The notes beneath the pieces were generated by a model. That model saw nothing but the letters and a program-made list of their open reading frames with translations. It had not been told where the DNA came from and ran no database searches. Below, one piece after another: positions 1 to 6,520 of a DNA stretch of 9,338 nt. The stretch covers positions 1 to 9,338 of the forward strand of contig JAIDFC010000115.1 in the NCBI GenBank assembly GCA_029054535.1, in the 5' to 3' direction. The position numbers and the translations under genes were made by a program. This DNA is from Rikenella sp. Its GTDB lineage: Bacteria; Bacteroidota; Bacteroidia; Bacteroidales; Rikenellaceae. Positions within the stretch are counted from its first letter, which is position 1, and each line of letters opens with the position of its first letter.

Positions 1-1130
1 GTCAGACTCTCTGCGATCGAGATGTCTGTCCGCATCATTTCGCAGAACCAGGGTTCGAAGGTGGCGGCGGCCAAGAGTCCGAGTACAAGTGAAGCGAAGC
101 AGATAATGATCGATTCGAGGACAAACCCGCCGAACAAGCTCCCGCGCGAGCCGCCCAAAAGTCTTCGCGTGGCAGCCTCCTTGGCCCGGAAACCGCTCTG
201 AGCCACCGACAGGTTGATGTAATTGATGACGGCGAAGAAGAGAATCACCAGCGCCGTAATCCCCAGTACCATTAAAAACCGGCTGTCGTTACTTCGTACC
301 GTATCCGAGAGCGAACTTTTCGGACTCAAATAGACCTCTTCCAGTCGTTCGAACCCAGGGTGATTGGTCGAATCACGTATGAACAACCAATACCTTTGGT
401 TCGAGTGCAGGTATTGATCCAGATCGGCCGTTTTGGCCGGCAAATCGGTTCCTGAGTGGGTCAAGAAATAGACATCCGAACCACACCAGCCCGTCTCGCG
501 GCAGAGATCCATCCCGAAATACTCACTCAGGTTGTCGAGCCACAGGATAAAATCCGGATTCGTAAAATGGGTTTCCTTGCCGAAGTCCCGTACCACGCCG
601 CTAACAACCAATTCGCCTAAGTTCTTGTTCGAAATCGTGCGGCCGAGCGCGGGTCGGTCGCCGAATAGCCGCCGGGCATAAGACTCGGTCAACACCACCT
701 CGCCTTTGGTCTGCAACGCCTGGTCGGGCGTCCCCTCGACGAACGGGAACGAAAAGATCCGGAAAAACGATGAATCGGTAAACATGCCCGTCCCCCGATA
801 ACAATCCGACGTGCTGCTCGTTTCCGATTCAACCTCGATTTCCCACCCGTCGCGGTAGGCGATACAGGTAGACCGTTCGATCTCCGGATAGCGGGTCATT
901 AGGTCGGCACCGGTGAACGGCGCGAAGTTGCTTGTCGAAGAACCCACGATCCGATAAATCCGCTCCCGATAGAGCTGTTTGGTGTTCACCGCCAACTCCT
1001 GCTGGACGTACAGCCCGATCAGCACGACGAACATCAACGACACGGCGAATCCGAATATGTTGATCGCGGTAAACAACCGGTTCCGCTGCAGAAAGTTCCA
1101 AAACGATTTCAACTGGAAAAAATTTCTCAT
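1..1130 (-). CDS. FtsX/MacB-type ABC transporter permease, N-terminal part (cut by window edge)
   Basis: The minus frame from ATG at 1130-1128 stays open for 376 codons to the left edge, so the C-terminus is missing. Residues ~18-41 form TM1 (LFTAINIFGFAVSLMFVVLIG). Residues ~42-276 form a MacB_PCD-like periplasmic domain. TM2 lies at ~284-305 and TM3 at ~333-356. Between them is the family hallmark just after TM2, F-R-A-K-E-A-A-T-R-R-L-L-G-G-S-R-G (314-330), matching the usual RAKEIGxRKxLGA pattern of FtsX-like domains. Bacteroidota relatives are usually ~780-800 aa with two FtsX domains, so about half is present. Such permeases pair with a LolD/MacB-like ATPase in inner-membrane efflux or envelope transport; substrate unknown, and no ATPase is visible. 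An AGGAG lies only 2 nt before the ATG. The next in-frame Met is inside TM1, so this start is preferred. The gene is separated from the upstream kinase by a terminator and should have its own promoter. Confidence 0.9.
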   Translation of the reverse strand, partial: MRNFFQLKSFWNFLQRNRLFTAINIFGFAVSLMFVVLIGLYVQQELAVNTKQLYRERIYRIVGSSTSNFAPFTGADLMTRYPEIERSTCIAYRDGWEIEVESETSSTSDCYRGTGMFTDSSFFRIFSFPFVEGTPDQALQTKGEVVLTESYARRLFGDRPALGRTISNKNLGELVVSGVVRDFGKETHFTNPDFILWLDNLSEYFGMDLCRETGWCGSDVYFLTHSGTDLPAKTADLDQYLHSNQRYWLFIRDSTNHPGFERLEEVYLSPKSSLSDTVRSNDSRFLMVLGITALVILFFAVINYINLSVAQSGFRAKEAATRRLLGGSRGSLFGGFVLESIIICFASLVLGLLAAATFEPWFCEMMRTDISIAESL

Positions 1131-1242
1131 AACTCCTGGGGTTTTAGGTTCATTCGTTGGCTATGAGCTGGTACCGTTCTCTTTGTGAACAGAAAGTAAC
1201 AGTACCCTCGCGTCGCTAAAGAACGATTCATACCTTCAGGAA

Positions 1243-1258
1243 AGCCGAAATCGTGCCA
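1243..1258 (-). promoter_or_regulatory. Candidate sigma-54 (-24/-12) promoter for the permease gene
   Basis: Read on the minus strand, 1258-1243 is TGGCAC-N5-CGGCT. The -24 half matches the consensus TGGCAC exactly. The -12 half keeps the essential GC at the right distance (consensus TTGCA/T) but has CG in place of TT. A start near 1232 would give a leader of about 100 nt before the permease ATG. The neighbouring NtrY-like kinase belongs to a class often paired with sigma-54 activators, which raises the prior. I saw no clear TTTG/TAnnTTTG housekeeping promoter in this leader; the nearest, TACTTTCT around 1196-1189, is poor. The match could be chance. Confidence 0.3.
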
Positions 1259-1313
1259 AAAGAGTTAAGCCATTGAACGTAAGATGATTGTAAAAACAAG
1301 AGAGGGCCAGGGT

Positions 1314-1352
1314 TGTCAAAAAAATAGACAGTCTGTGTCTATTTTTTTGACA
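1314..1352. terminator. Perfect bidirectional intrinsic terminator overlapping the kinase stop codon
   Basis: 1314-1330 and 1336-1352 are perfect reverse complements (17 bp) around a 5-nt loop GTCTG. The core hairpin TAGACA/TGTCTA is flanked by A7 on one side and T7 on the other, so a transcript in either direction would show hairpin plus U-tract. The last codons and TAG stop of the kinase (stop at 1341-1339) lie inside the stem, and the hairpin is the only obvious end signal for the rlmH-kinase transcript. No plus-strand gene points at it within the window. Confidence 0.8.
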
Positions 1353-4300
1353 TGCCCGATGACACGAGACCGGAAGTGGCGACCAAAGATTCCGTAGCGG
1401 TGTCCAGCGGCAGTTCGACCGTGAAAGTCGTTCCGACCCCCAGAATCGTGTCGAAGATGATCGTTCCGCCCAGCAGCTCGACGATTTTTCGCGAGAGAGC
1501 CAGACCGAGACCGCTTCCGCTGCTCTTGGTGGTGAAGTTCGGGACGAAGATTTTGTCCCGAATCTCTTCCGGAATGCCCGGCCCGCTGTCGCAGAAACGA
1601 ACCCAGGCCCGATCTTCCGTCGTCCTGAGTTCGATGTCGATCGTCCCGGTCCGTTGAGCAGCCATCGCTTGGACGGCGTTCTGACAGATGTTGACGAATA
1701 CCCGCGTCAGGTGGTCCGGATCGGCATTGACCCATACCGGTCGGAGAGGCGTCTCGTCGTCGCCGACCTCTCGATCGTCGATCCGAAGCCGGACGTGGAT
1801 GCGGTCGTGGTCGGCGTACAGTTTGGCTACGTGGCGAACCAGCGGAACCAGGTCGATCCGTACCGGATGCCCCTCGCCTAACTTGGCGAAGTCCGAGAAC
1901 TCGCTGGCGATCTTGGTCAACAGGTCGATCTGTTCGAGCAGCAGTGCGAGGGTCGACTCGACCCGCGTTTTCAACTCGTCGCCGCTGCCGTGGGCCAGGT
2001 ATCGTTGCAGCATCTGGATCTTGAGCCGCATCGGCGTGAGCGGATTCTTGATCTCGTGAGCCACCTGGCGAGCCATTTCGCGCCAGGCTCCTTCGCGTTC
2101 GTTCAGGGCGAGTTGGCGGTAGCTCTCCTCCAGGTAGTCGATCATCGTGTTGTACTGTTCGATCAACCTTCCGACCTCGTCGCCGATCTTACGCCCGGTG
2201 TCGACGGCGTCGATCTTTTCCATCCGGGAGATGTTTCCGAGGGCTTCGTGGAGCCGATTGAAGGGTTTGGTAATCAGCCGGTAGAGGATCTCGGAGAGGA
2301 CCACCGCGACGCAAAGGATTATCAGGAACAGGCTCAGGACGTCGACCAGCAGTTTGTGTTGCAGGAAACTGCTGTTGGTGTTCGAGCTGTAGTACTCCAG
2401 ATTGAGATAGCCACGCAGGGTGCCGTCGACGACGATCGGGGCGAAGGCCGAGATGTATCTCGATCCGTCGGCGAAGGCGTAGAACGGCTGGCCGAGGTAG
2501 TGCAGGTCGCGATAGGCGGCGCAGTTCATCCGCACGATGCGCCGGACATGGTCGGTCGAGGCTCCGACCAGGTCGCCGGCCGGCGAGAAGAGGTTGATGT
2601 CGTATCGCAGGTCTTTGTTCTCTTCGTCGATCCACTGTCGGGCGGTCCGAGGGTCGAGCGGCCGGTCGGTCAGGTAGCGCACGATGCTGGCCCCCATGCG
2701 TTGCATGTGGTTGTTGACGAACCGCCGTTGCTCTTCGCGGAAGTTGTTCAGCGTGTGGTTGATGATGACGAGCGTAACGGCCAGCATGGCGAAGAGCACT
2801 ACGCCGATCACCACCACGCGGATCCGGAAGGTCATCCGGGTGCCGAGCCGGTGGATGTTGAACGTGTAGCCGACCAGCTCCAGCAGCAGGCCGCACAGGA
2901 TGAACAGCAGCAGAAAAACATAGGCGAACAGCGCTACGGCGTCCAGCGCCGTGGATGTTTTTCGGCTGACGATCAGCGTATTTCGTTCTCCGTCGGTGTA
3001 GTAATTATAGAGGAAGTGCCGTTTGCCGTTCTGTTTGACGAGCGTGTCTCGGCCGGCTGCGATGGCGGCGGTCAGGTCCTGGTAGTCGTTTCCGTTTCCG
3101 TACTGGAACGCGATCCGGTTGTCGCGGACGCGGGCATAGGTGAAGTCTCGGAAACGGTCGTCGATGTTGCGCTCCTCGATCCCCGATCCGTCGCCCCGCA
3201 GGATCCGGTCCTGAGGCACGGTCCCCAGGATTCGGGCGTAGAGCATCTGGGCGTTGTTCTGAGCCGAACGGTTTTCGCGGGTTACGAAGTAGGCGATATA
3301 GAGGCTGAAGACGAGCAGCGAGATGAGGAACGATTCGTAGTGTCTGTACCGCCGTCTGAGGTAGTGGGCGCCGACCGAGACGAGGTAGAAGAGAACCAGC
3401 ATGTACTCGGTGTTGTGGATCTGGTTCCGCACGGGCCAAAGGAAGAGCAGGATCAGGAGGGTCGTAACCGCCGCCCGCCGCCCGAGCCGTCGGTTGCCGA
3501 ACAGGCTCAGGTGGGTGTATCCGATCAGGATCCGGCCGCTGACGAACAGCACGGCCAACAGGTAGAACACCACGCTGGAGTACGAGAGGTCGAAGATGTC
3601 GTAGAGCTGCATGTTGATCTTCGGCGAGTAGATCGAGAGGATCAACGCGTAGTGGAAGACGGCTACGATGGCGGCGATCGCCGTACAGAACGCCGCCCCG
3701 ACCGCCGCGCGGCTCCGCCGTCCGAGCCGGAGGTATCGCCACTCCAGCTTGGCGCGCACCTGGAACAGGTAAACGGCATAGATGAAAAAGAGGCCGTAAC
3801 TGAGGATCAGGTCGCCCAGCGAGATCAGAATCGGATTGTGCAGGCCGTATATGCGGTTGAAGAGGATGCTGTTGTCGTTCGGCAGCCCGCTGTAGTAGAG
3901 TCCCACGCGCAGCAGGGCGAAAAACAGGAGCAGCAGGCCGGCATTCCGATAGACGTTCTCCCGCGAGGTGCGTCGTCGCACGAGGTTCTTCACCCAGAAA
4001 CAGAGCATCATCACCCCGATCCAGCCGCAATACTCGGCCCACCACGGCATTTCGGTCATCGGTTTGGCCTCGACGAAAAATTCGTTCTCCCCGACCGCGA
4101 TCCGATCGGCCTGGATCAGCCGCGCCCGGATACTGTCCGAAGCGGAGAGCAGCGCGATGCGTTGTTCGGGGAAAATCGCCGGATTGTACCGCTCCCGTTT
4201 CCGGTTGTAGAGCTCGACGGCTACGACGGCGCTTTTCCCGTTTTTGCTTTGGATGTAGCTGACGAGCTGGTGGTTGCCGACCTGTCGCAAGCTCCGTTGC

Positions 4301-4692
4301 GGGATCAGCCAAAAGGTGTTCGAATCGGCCTGGAAGATGTCGTTCGACCAGTAGACTAGGGTCGTGTCGCGGAACAGCAACATCGAAACGCCGTGTTCGG
4401 ACCGCCTCTTCGAGGGTTCGCTCTCCCACAGCCGCCGCACGTACAACGTGTCGTTCCAGGTGTCGAGCCAGCCGGAGGTGGTCCGATCGGCCTCCCGGAG
4501 AATGTTCTCCAACGAGCGGGCCACGCGGCCGCTCTCCGGGTCGACCTTCCGGCCGACCATCACGAACGAGTAAAAGAGGTTGATCCCCAGCAGCAGGGCG
4601 GTCAACGGCAGGGTGAAACGCCGCGCCCGAATCCGGACGCGCCGACCGAAGGTGCGCAGAAAATCGAAAGTCAGAGTCAGGTATCTGAACAT
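1339..4692 (-). CDS. NtrY-like multi-pass sensor histidine kinase
   Basis: This 1117-aa protein is a membrane sensor kinase. After a basic N-terminus, TM1 is at ~27-46, then an extracytoplasmic stretch (47-~220), a bundle of about eight TM segments (~221-471), a second outside segment (~472-580), two TMs (~583-607, ~622-646), a third outside sensor-like segment (~647-780), and TM12 (~781-806). HAMP follows at ~800-855. The count of twelve TMs places HAMP in the cytoplasm, which is self-consistent. The HisKA H-box R-Q-V-A-H-E-I-K-N-P-L-T-P centres on phosphoacceptor H879. The HATPase_c domain shows the N-box (N1001, N1005), G1 D-S-G-P-G (1035-1039), F-box F1053-T-T-K and G2 G-S-G-L-G-L (1059-1064), so all catalytic boxes are intact. 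There is no receiver domain, and no response regulator is visible nearby. The start lies 19 bp after the rlmH stop with no strong Shine-Dalgarno; co-transcription is likely. The HPExxNPLTP-like H-box and architecture resemble NtrY-type kinases of Bacteroidota. The signal sensed is unknown. Confidence 0.92.
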   Translation of the reverse strand: MFRYLTLTFDFLRTFGRRVRIRARRFTLPLTALLLGINLFYSFVMVGRKVDPESGRVARSLENILREADRTTSGWLDTWNDTLYVRRLWESEPSKRRSEHGVSMLLFRDTTLVYWSNDIFQADSNTFWLIPQRSLRQVGNHQLVSYIQSKNGKSAVVAVELYNRKRERYNPAIFPEQRIALLSASDSIRARLIQADRIAVGENEFFVEAKPMTEMPWWAEYCGWIGVMMLCFWVKNLVRRRTSRENVYRNAGLLLLFFALLRVGLYYSGLPNDNSILFNRIYGLHNPILISLGDLILSYGLFFIYAVYLFQVRAKLEWRYLRLGRRSRAAVGAAFCTAIAAIVAVFHYALILSIYSPKINMQLYDIFDLSYSSVVFYLLAVLFVSGRILIGYTHLSLFGNRRLGRRAAVTTLLILLFLWPVRNQIHNTEYMLVLFYLVSVGAHYLRRRYRHYESFLISLLVFSLYIAYFVTRENRSAQNNAQMLYARILGTVPQDRILRGDGSGIEERNIDDRFRDFTYARVRDNRIAFQYGNGNDYQDLTAAIAAGRDTLVKQNGKRHFLYNYYTDGERNTLIVSRKTSTALDAVALFAYVFLLLFILCGLLLELVGYTFNIHRLGTRMTFRIRVVVIGVVLFAMLAVTLVIINHTLNNFREEQRRFVNNHMQRMGASIVRYLTDRPLDPRTARQWIDEENKDLRYDINLFSPAGDLVGASTDHVRRIVRMNCAAYRDLHYLGQPFYAFADGSRYISAFAPIVVDGTLRGYLNLEYYSSNTNSSFLQHKLLVDVLSLFLIILCVAVVLSEILYRLITKPFNRLHEALGNISRMEKIDAVDTGRKIGDEVGRLIEQYNTMIDYLEESYRQLALNEREGAWREMARQVAHEIKNPLTPMRLKIQMLQRYLAHGSGDELKTRVESTLALLLEQIDLLTKIASEFSDFAKLGEGHPVRIDLVPLVRHVAKLYADHDRIHVRLRIDDREVGDDETPLRPVWVNADPDHLTRVFVNICQNAVQAMAAQRTGTIDIELRTTEDRAWVRFCDSGPGIPEEIRDKIFVPNFTTKSSGSGLGLALSRKIVELLGGTIIFDTILGVGTTFTVELPLDTATESLVATSGLVSSGMSKK

Positions 4693-4711
4693 AACGGACC
4701 AAGTATGTTGC

Positions 4712-5188
4712 TCAACGATGATGATAGGGTTCGCCGCCGAGGATGGTGAACGCTCGGTAGAGTTGTTCGACGAAGATCAGACGCACCATCTGGTGCGAGT
4801 AGGTCAGGGACGAGAGCGAGAGCCGCTCGTCGGCGCGCGCATACACGGCTGCCGAAAACCCGTAGGCACCGCCGACCACGAAAACCAGCCGACGGATCCC
4901 GCGGTTCATCATCCGCTGCAACCACTCGGCAAAGGCCACCGACCCTTCGGGCATCCGGCCGCGCTCGTCGAGCAGCACGACATGGTCGCCCGGCGCCAGC
5001 TTGCCCAGGATCAACTCTCCCTCGGCGCTTTTGATCTGCTCCTCGCGCAGGTTCCGGGCGTTCTTCAACTCCGGGATCACGGTCTGTCCGAAGCGCACGT
5101 AATGCCCCAGCCGATCCGTATAATCCCGGATTCCGCTCCCCAACCACGCCCCTACGGTCTTCCCCACCACGATCAATTCGATTACCAT
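4712..5188 (-). CDS. rlmH: 23S rRNA (pseudouridine1915-N3)-methyltransferase RlmH
   Basis: The 158-aa product matches RlmH (155 aa in E. coli) in length and motifs. RlmH is a SPOUT-class enzyme that uses S-adenosylmethionine to methylate N3 of pseudouridine 1915 in helix 69 of 23S rRNA on assembled 70S ribosomes. Visible hallmarks are the N-terminal strand IELIVVGK, the D-H-V-V-L-L-D-E-R-G segment (68-77), the SAM-binding knot loop F-V-V-G-G-A-Y-G-F-S (103-112), L-S-L-S-S-L-T-Y-S-H-Q-M-V-R (123-136), E-Q-L-Y-R-A (141-146), and the conserved C-terminal Y-H-H-R (155-158). The protein appears complete. A purine-rich AGGGGAAAGGG stretch directly precedes the ATG and supports this start. It is divergent from nadC and sits upstream of the kinase gene on the same strand. 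Confidence 0.97.
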   Translation of the reverse strand: MVIELIVVGKTVGAWLGSGIRDYTDRLGHYVRFGQTVIPELKNARNLREEQIKSAEGELILGKLAPGDHVVLLDERGRMPEGSVAFAEWLQRMMNRGIRRLVFVVGGAYGFSAAVYARADERLSLSSLTYSHQMVRLIFVEQLYRAFTILGGEPYHHR

Positions 5189-5217
5189 CCCTTTCCCCTG
5201 TTTTTGCTCTGTCTCCG

Positions 5218-5225
5218 CAAAGCTA
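5218..5225 (-). promoter_or_regulatory. Candidate -7 element of the rlmH promoter (TAGCTTTG)
   Basis: The minus strand reads TAGCTTTG, an exact match to the Bacteroidota -7 consensus TAnnTTTG, 29 nt before the rlmH ATG. A clear TTTG -33 box 19-21 nt further upstream is missing; that region is A-rich (around 5250-5262), which is sometimes enough. The call rests on the -7 match and its position only. Confidence 0.4.
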
Positions 5226-5372
5226 CGAAATCATACCCGATTCCTCTCGTTTTTATTTTCTATTTTTGCATGGATGGAATGGGATGGAACTGTCCCTTTG
5301 TTGGCTTCGCCTTCCTCCTCGCCGCTCGGCAAAGCGTGCAAGCCCGCTTTGCTCTCGCTGGCAGCGTCGGTT

Positions 5373-5478
5373 GAAAGAAAGGGACCCAAAGAACTTTCGG
5401 GAATGCTACGCATTCCATGACCGTTCTTAGTGAATGGCTTGGGTTGGTTTGTTGGGGTGGCACTTTTTGTGAGCGCGC
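5373..5478 (+). repeat. REP-like intergenic repeat unit, left copy
   Basis: This 106-bp unit aligns with the reverse complement of 5500-5605 at roughly 70 percent identity by hand, with both copies the same length. Inside it is a perfect 7-bp hairpin GGAATGC-TAC-GCATTCC (5400-5416). The unit ends in TTGGGGTGG, CTTTTTGTG and GCGCGC blocks that are almost unchanged between copies. It is likely a dispersed intergenic element; copy number elsewhere cannot be seen. Confidence 0.65.
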
Positions 5479-5522
5479 AAATAAGGTTTACACAGCCCAG
5501 CGCGCCACAAAAAGACCACCCC
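5454..5522. repeat. Long central hairpin at the junction of the two repeat units
   Basis: GGGGTGG (5454-5460), CTTTTTGTG (5463-5471) and GCGCGC (5473-5478) pair with GCGCGC (5500-5505), CACAAAAAG (5506-5514) and CCACCCC (5516-5522). This gives 22 bp of stem with only two small bulges and a 21-nt loop. It follows from the head-to-head arrangement of the two units and could fold in transcripts from either strand. Confidence 0.75.
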
Positions 5523-5605
5523 AATGAAAGTCCGCCAGGCTCTTGACTACGGTAGCCCATGCGATACGCAAGTATCGCCGGAAGTCTTTTTGGTTCTTTT
5601 TCTTC
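5500..5605 (-). repeat. REP-like intergenic repeat unit, right copy (inverted)
   Basis: This is the inverted partner of 5373-5478, separated by a 21-nt spacer. At the position matching the left hairpin it has a different perfect hairpin, GCGATAC-GCAA-GTATCGC (5561-5578). The base changes between copies are largely paired ones, so the stem is preserved. Its outer end overlaps an 11-bp-arm near-palindrome GTTCTTTTTCT-TC-AGAAAAAGAAC (5593-5616), just upstream of the nadC leader. Confidence 0.65.
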
Positions 5606-5662
5606 AGAAAAAGAACGGTTCCATACGGTAGCCAAACACGTAAGAAAATACAAAATATAAAC

Positions 5663-6520
5663 ATGAAAAAAGAATACGAATCGTTTGTAGATCGGTTGAT
5701 CGAGTTGGCGATAGCCGAGGATATCGGGGATGGGGATCATACCTCGTTGAGTTCGATTCCGGCCGGCGAGCGGGGGCGGATGAAACTGCTCGTGAAGCAG
5801 GCCGGAGTTTTGGCTGGGGTCGAGGTGGCCGAGCGGGTTTTCCGGCGGTTGGATCCGACGGTAGCGTTCGAGCGGAAGTTGGAGGACGGAGATCGGGTGC
5901 AGCCGGGCGATGTGGCGTTTTATGTGGAGGGGAACCTTATCAGCCTGTTGCAGGCCGAGCGCGTGATACTCAATATCATGCAGCGGATGAGCGGCGTGGC
6001 GACTCAGACCGCCGTGTATGCCGACGAGCTGCGGGGGTTGAAGACCAAGGTCTTGGATACGCGGAAGCCCACGCCCGGGATGCGGGTGTTGGACAAGATG
6101 GCCGTCCGGATCGGCGGCGGGGAGAACCACCGGATCGGATTGTTCGACATGATTCTCTTGAAAGACAACCACATCGACTTCGCTGGGGGGATTGACAAGG
6201 CACTCAGCGGGGCGCGCAAATACCTGGCCGAAAAGCATAAGGATTTGAAAATCGAGATCGAGGTGCGGTCGCTGGACGACATCGACCGAGTGTTCGCGGC
6301 GGGCGGGGCCGACCGGATCATGTTCGACAACTTCACGGTGGAGCAGACGCGCGAGGGGGTCGCTCGGGTGGCCGGACGGGCCGAGATCGAAAGCTCGGGG
6401 GGGATCACACTCGAAAACCTGCGGGCTTATGCCGAGTGCGGGGTGGACTATGTGTCGGTCGGGGCGCTGACCCATCAGATCAAGAGCCTGGATATGAGTC
6501 TTAAAGCGGTGGAAAAATGA
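5663..6520 (+). CDS. nadC: Nicotinate-nucleotide pyrophosphorylase (carboxylating), quinolinate phosphoribosyltransferase
   Basis: The 285-aa product has the usual NadC length and converts quinolinate plus PRPP to nicotinate mononucleotide, CO2 and pyrophosphate in de novo NAD synthesis in the cytoplasm. Seen in order are an N-terminal E-D-I-G-D-G-D-H-T segment (19-27), R-M-S-G-V-A-T (108-114), D-T-R-K-P-T-P-G-M-R (132-141), G-G-G-E-N-H-R (151-157), K-D-N-H (167-170), E198/E200, D222, S-S-G-G-I (244-248) and V-G-A-L-T-H (266-271). These cover the substrate-binding Arg, His and Lys residues of the family. One small oddity is P136, where DTRK is usually followed by T. The ATG at 5663 is chosen because the protein then begins at the family's normal N-terminus; an in-frame upstream extension to 5543 would lie inside the repeat element. 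The leader is A-rich without Shine-Dalgarno. Its TGA overlaps the next gene's ATG (ATGA at 6517-6520). nadA and nadB are not in the window. Confidence 0.97.
   Translation: MKKEYESFVDRLIELAIAEDIGDGDHTSLSSIPAGERGRMKLLVKQAGVLAGVEVAERVFRRLDPTVAFERKLEDGDRVQPGDVAFYVEGNLISLLQAERVILNIMQRMSGVATQTAVYADELRGLKTKVLDTRKPTPGMRVLDKMAVRIGGGENHRIGLFDMILLKDNHIDFAGGIDKALSGARKYLAEKHKDLKIEIEVRSLDDIDRVFAAGGADRIMFDNFTVEQTREGVARVAGRAEIESSGGITLENLRAYAECGVDYVSVGALTHQIKSLDMSLKAVEK

Larger units (their letters stand above)
5189..5662. other. 474-bp divergent intergenic region rlmH/nadC filled by a repeat element
   Basis: No credible gene lies here. From left to right it holds the rlmH leader, an AT-rich patch (5247-5272), a block rich in small palindromes (5300-5365, including GCAAAGCG/CGCTTTGC at 5329-5336/5345-5352 around an 8-nt loop), two inverted 106-bp repeat units (5373-5478 and 5500-5605), a 24-bp near-palindrome (5593-5616) and an A-rich nadC leader (5640-5662). 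No TTTG/TAnnTTTG promoter is evident for nadC, and no Shine-Dalgarno. Open frames crossing this block in several phases look like passive readings of the repeat rather than genes. Confidence 0.75.

Noticed and set aside
1990..4359. 789-codon open frame on the plus strand opposite the kinase
   Set aside because: It lies fully antisense to a kinase with every catalytic motif intact. Its composition is monotonous (Asp/Glu/Val/Gln/His rich) with no recognisable domain, as expected for a stop-poor antisense phase in GC-rich DNA.
3005..4702. 565-codon minus-strand frame overlapping the kinase N-terminal half
   Set aside because: It is Arg/Pro-rich out-of-phase reading of the same strand; the kinase frame has coherent membrane segments and domains through this stretch.
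5593..5616. Near-palindrome GTTCTTTTTCT-TC-AGAAAAAGAAC as a terminator
   Set aside because: There is no U-tract after the stem on either strand and the 2-nt loop is unfavourable. It is better seen as the outer edge of the repeat element.
5543..5662. Upstream in-frame extension of nadC
   Set aside because: The added 40 residues come from the repeat element, include a Phe-rich stretch, and precede the normal NadC N-terminus.
5617..5662. Housekeeping promoter for nadC
   Set aside because: I looked for TTTG and TAnnTTTG at suitable spacing and found neither; only an A-rich leader is present.
5231..6475. 414-codon minus-strand frame across the intergenic region and nadC
   Set aside because: It is antisense to an intact nadC, and its other end reads through the repeat element. 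No start signal or protein family supports it.
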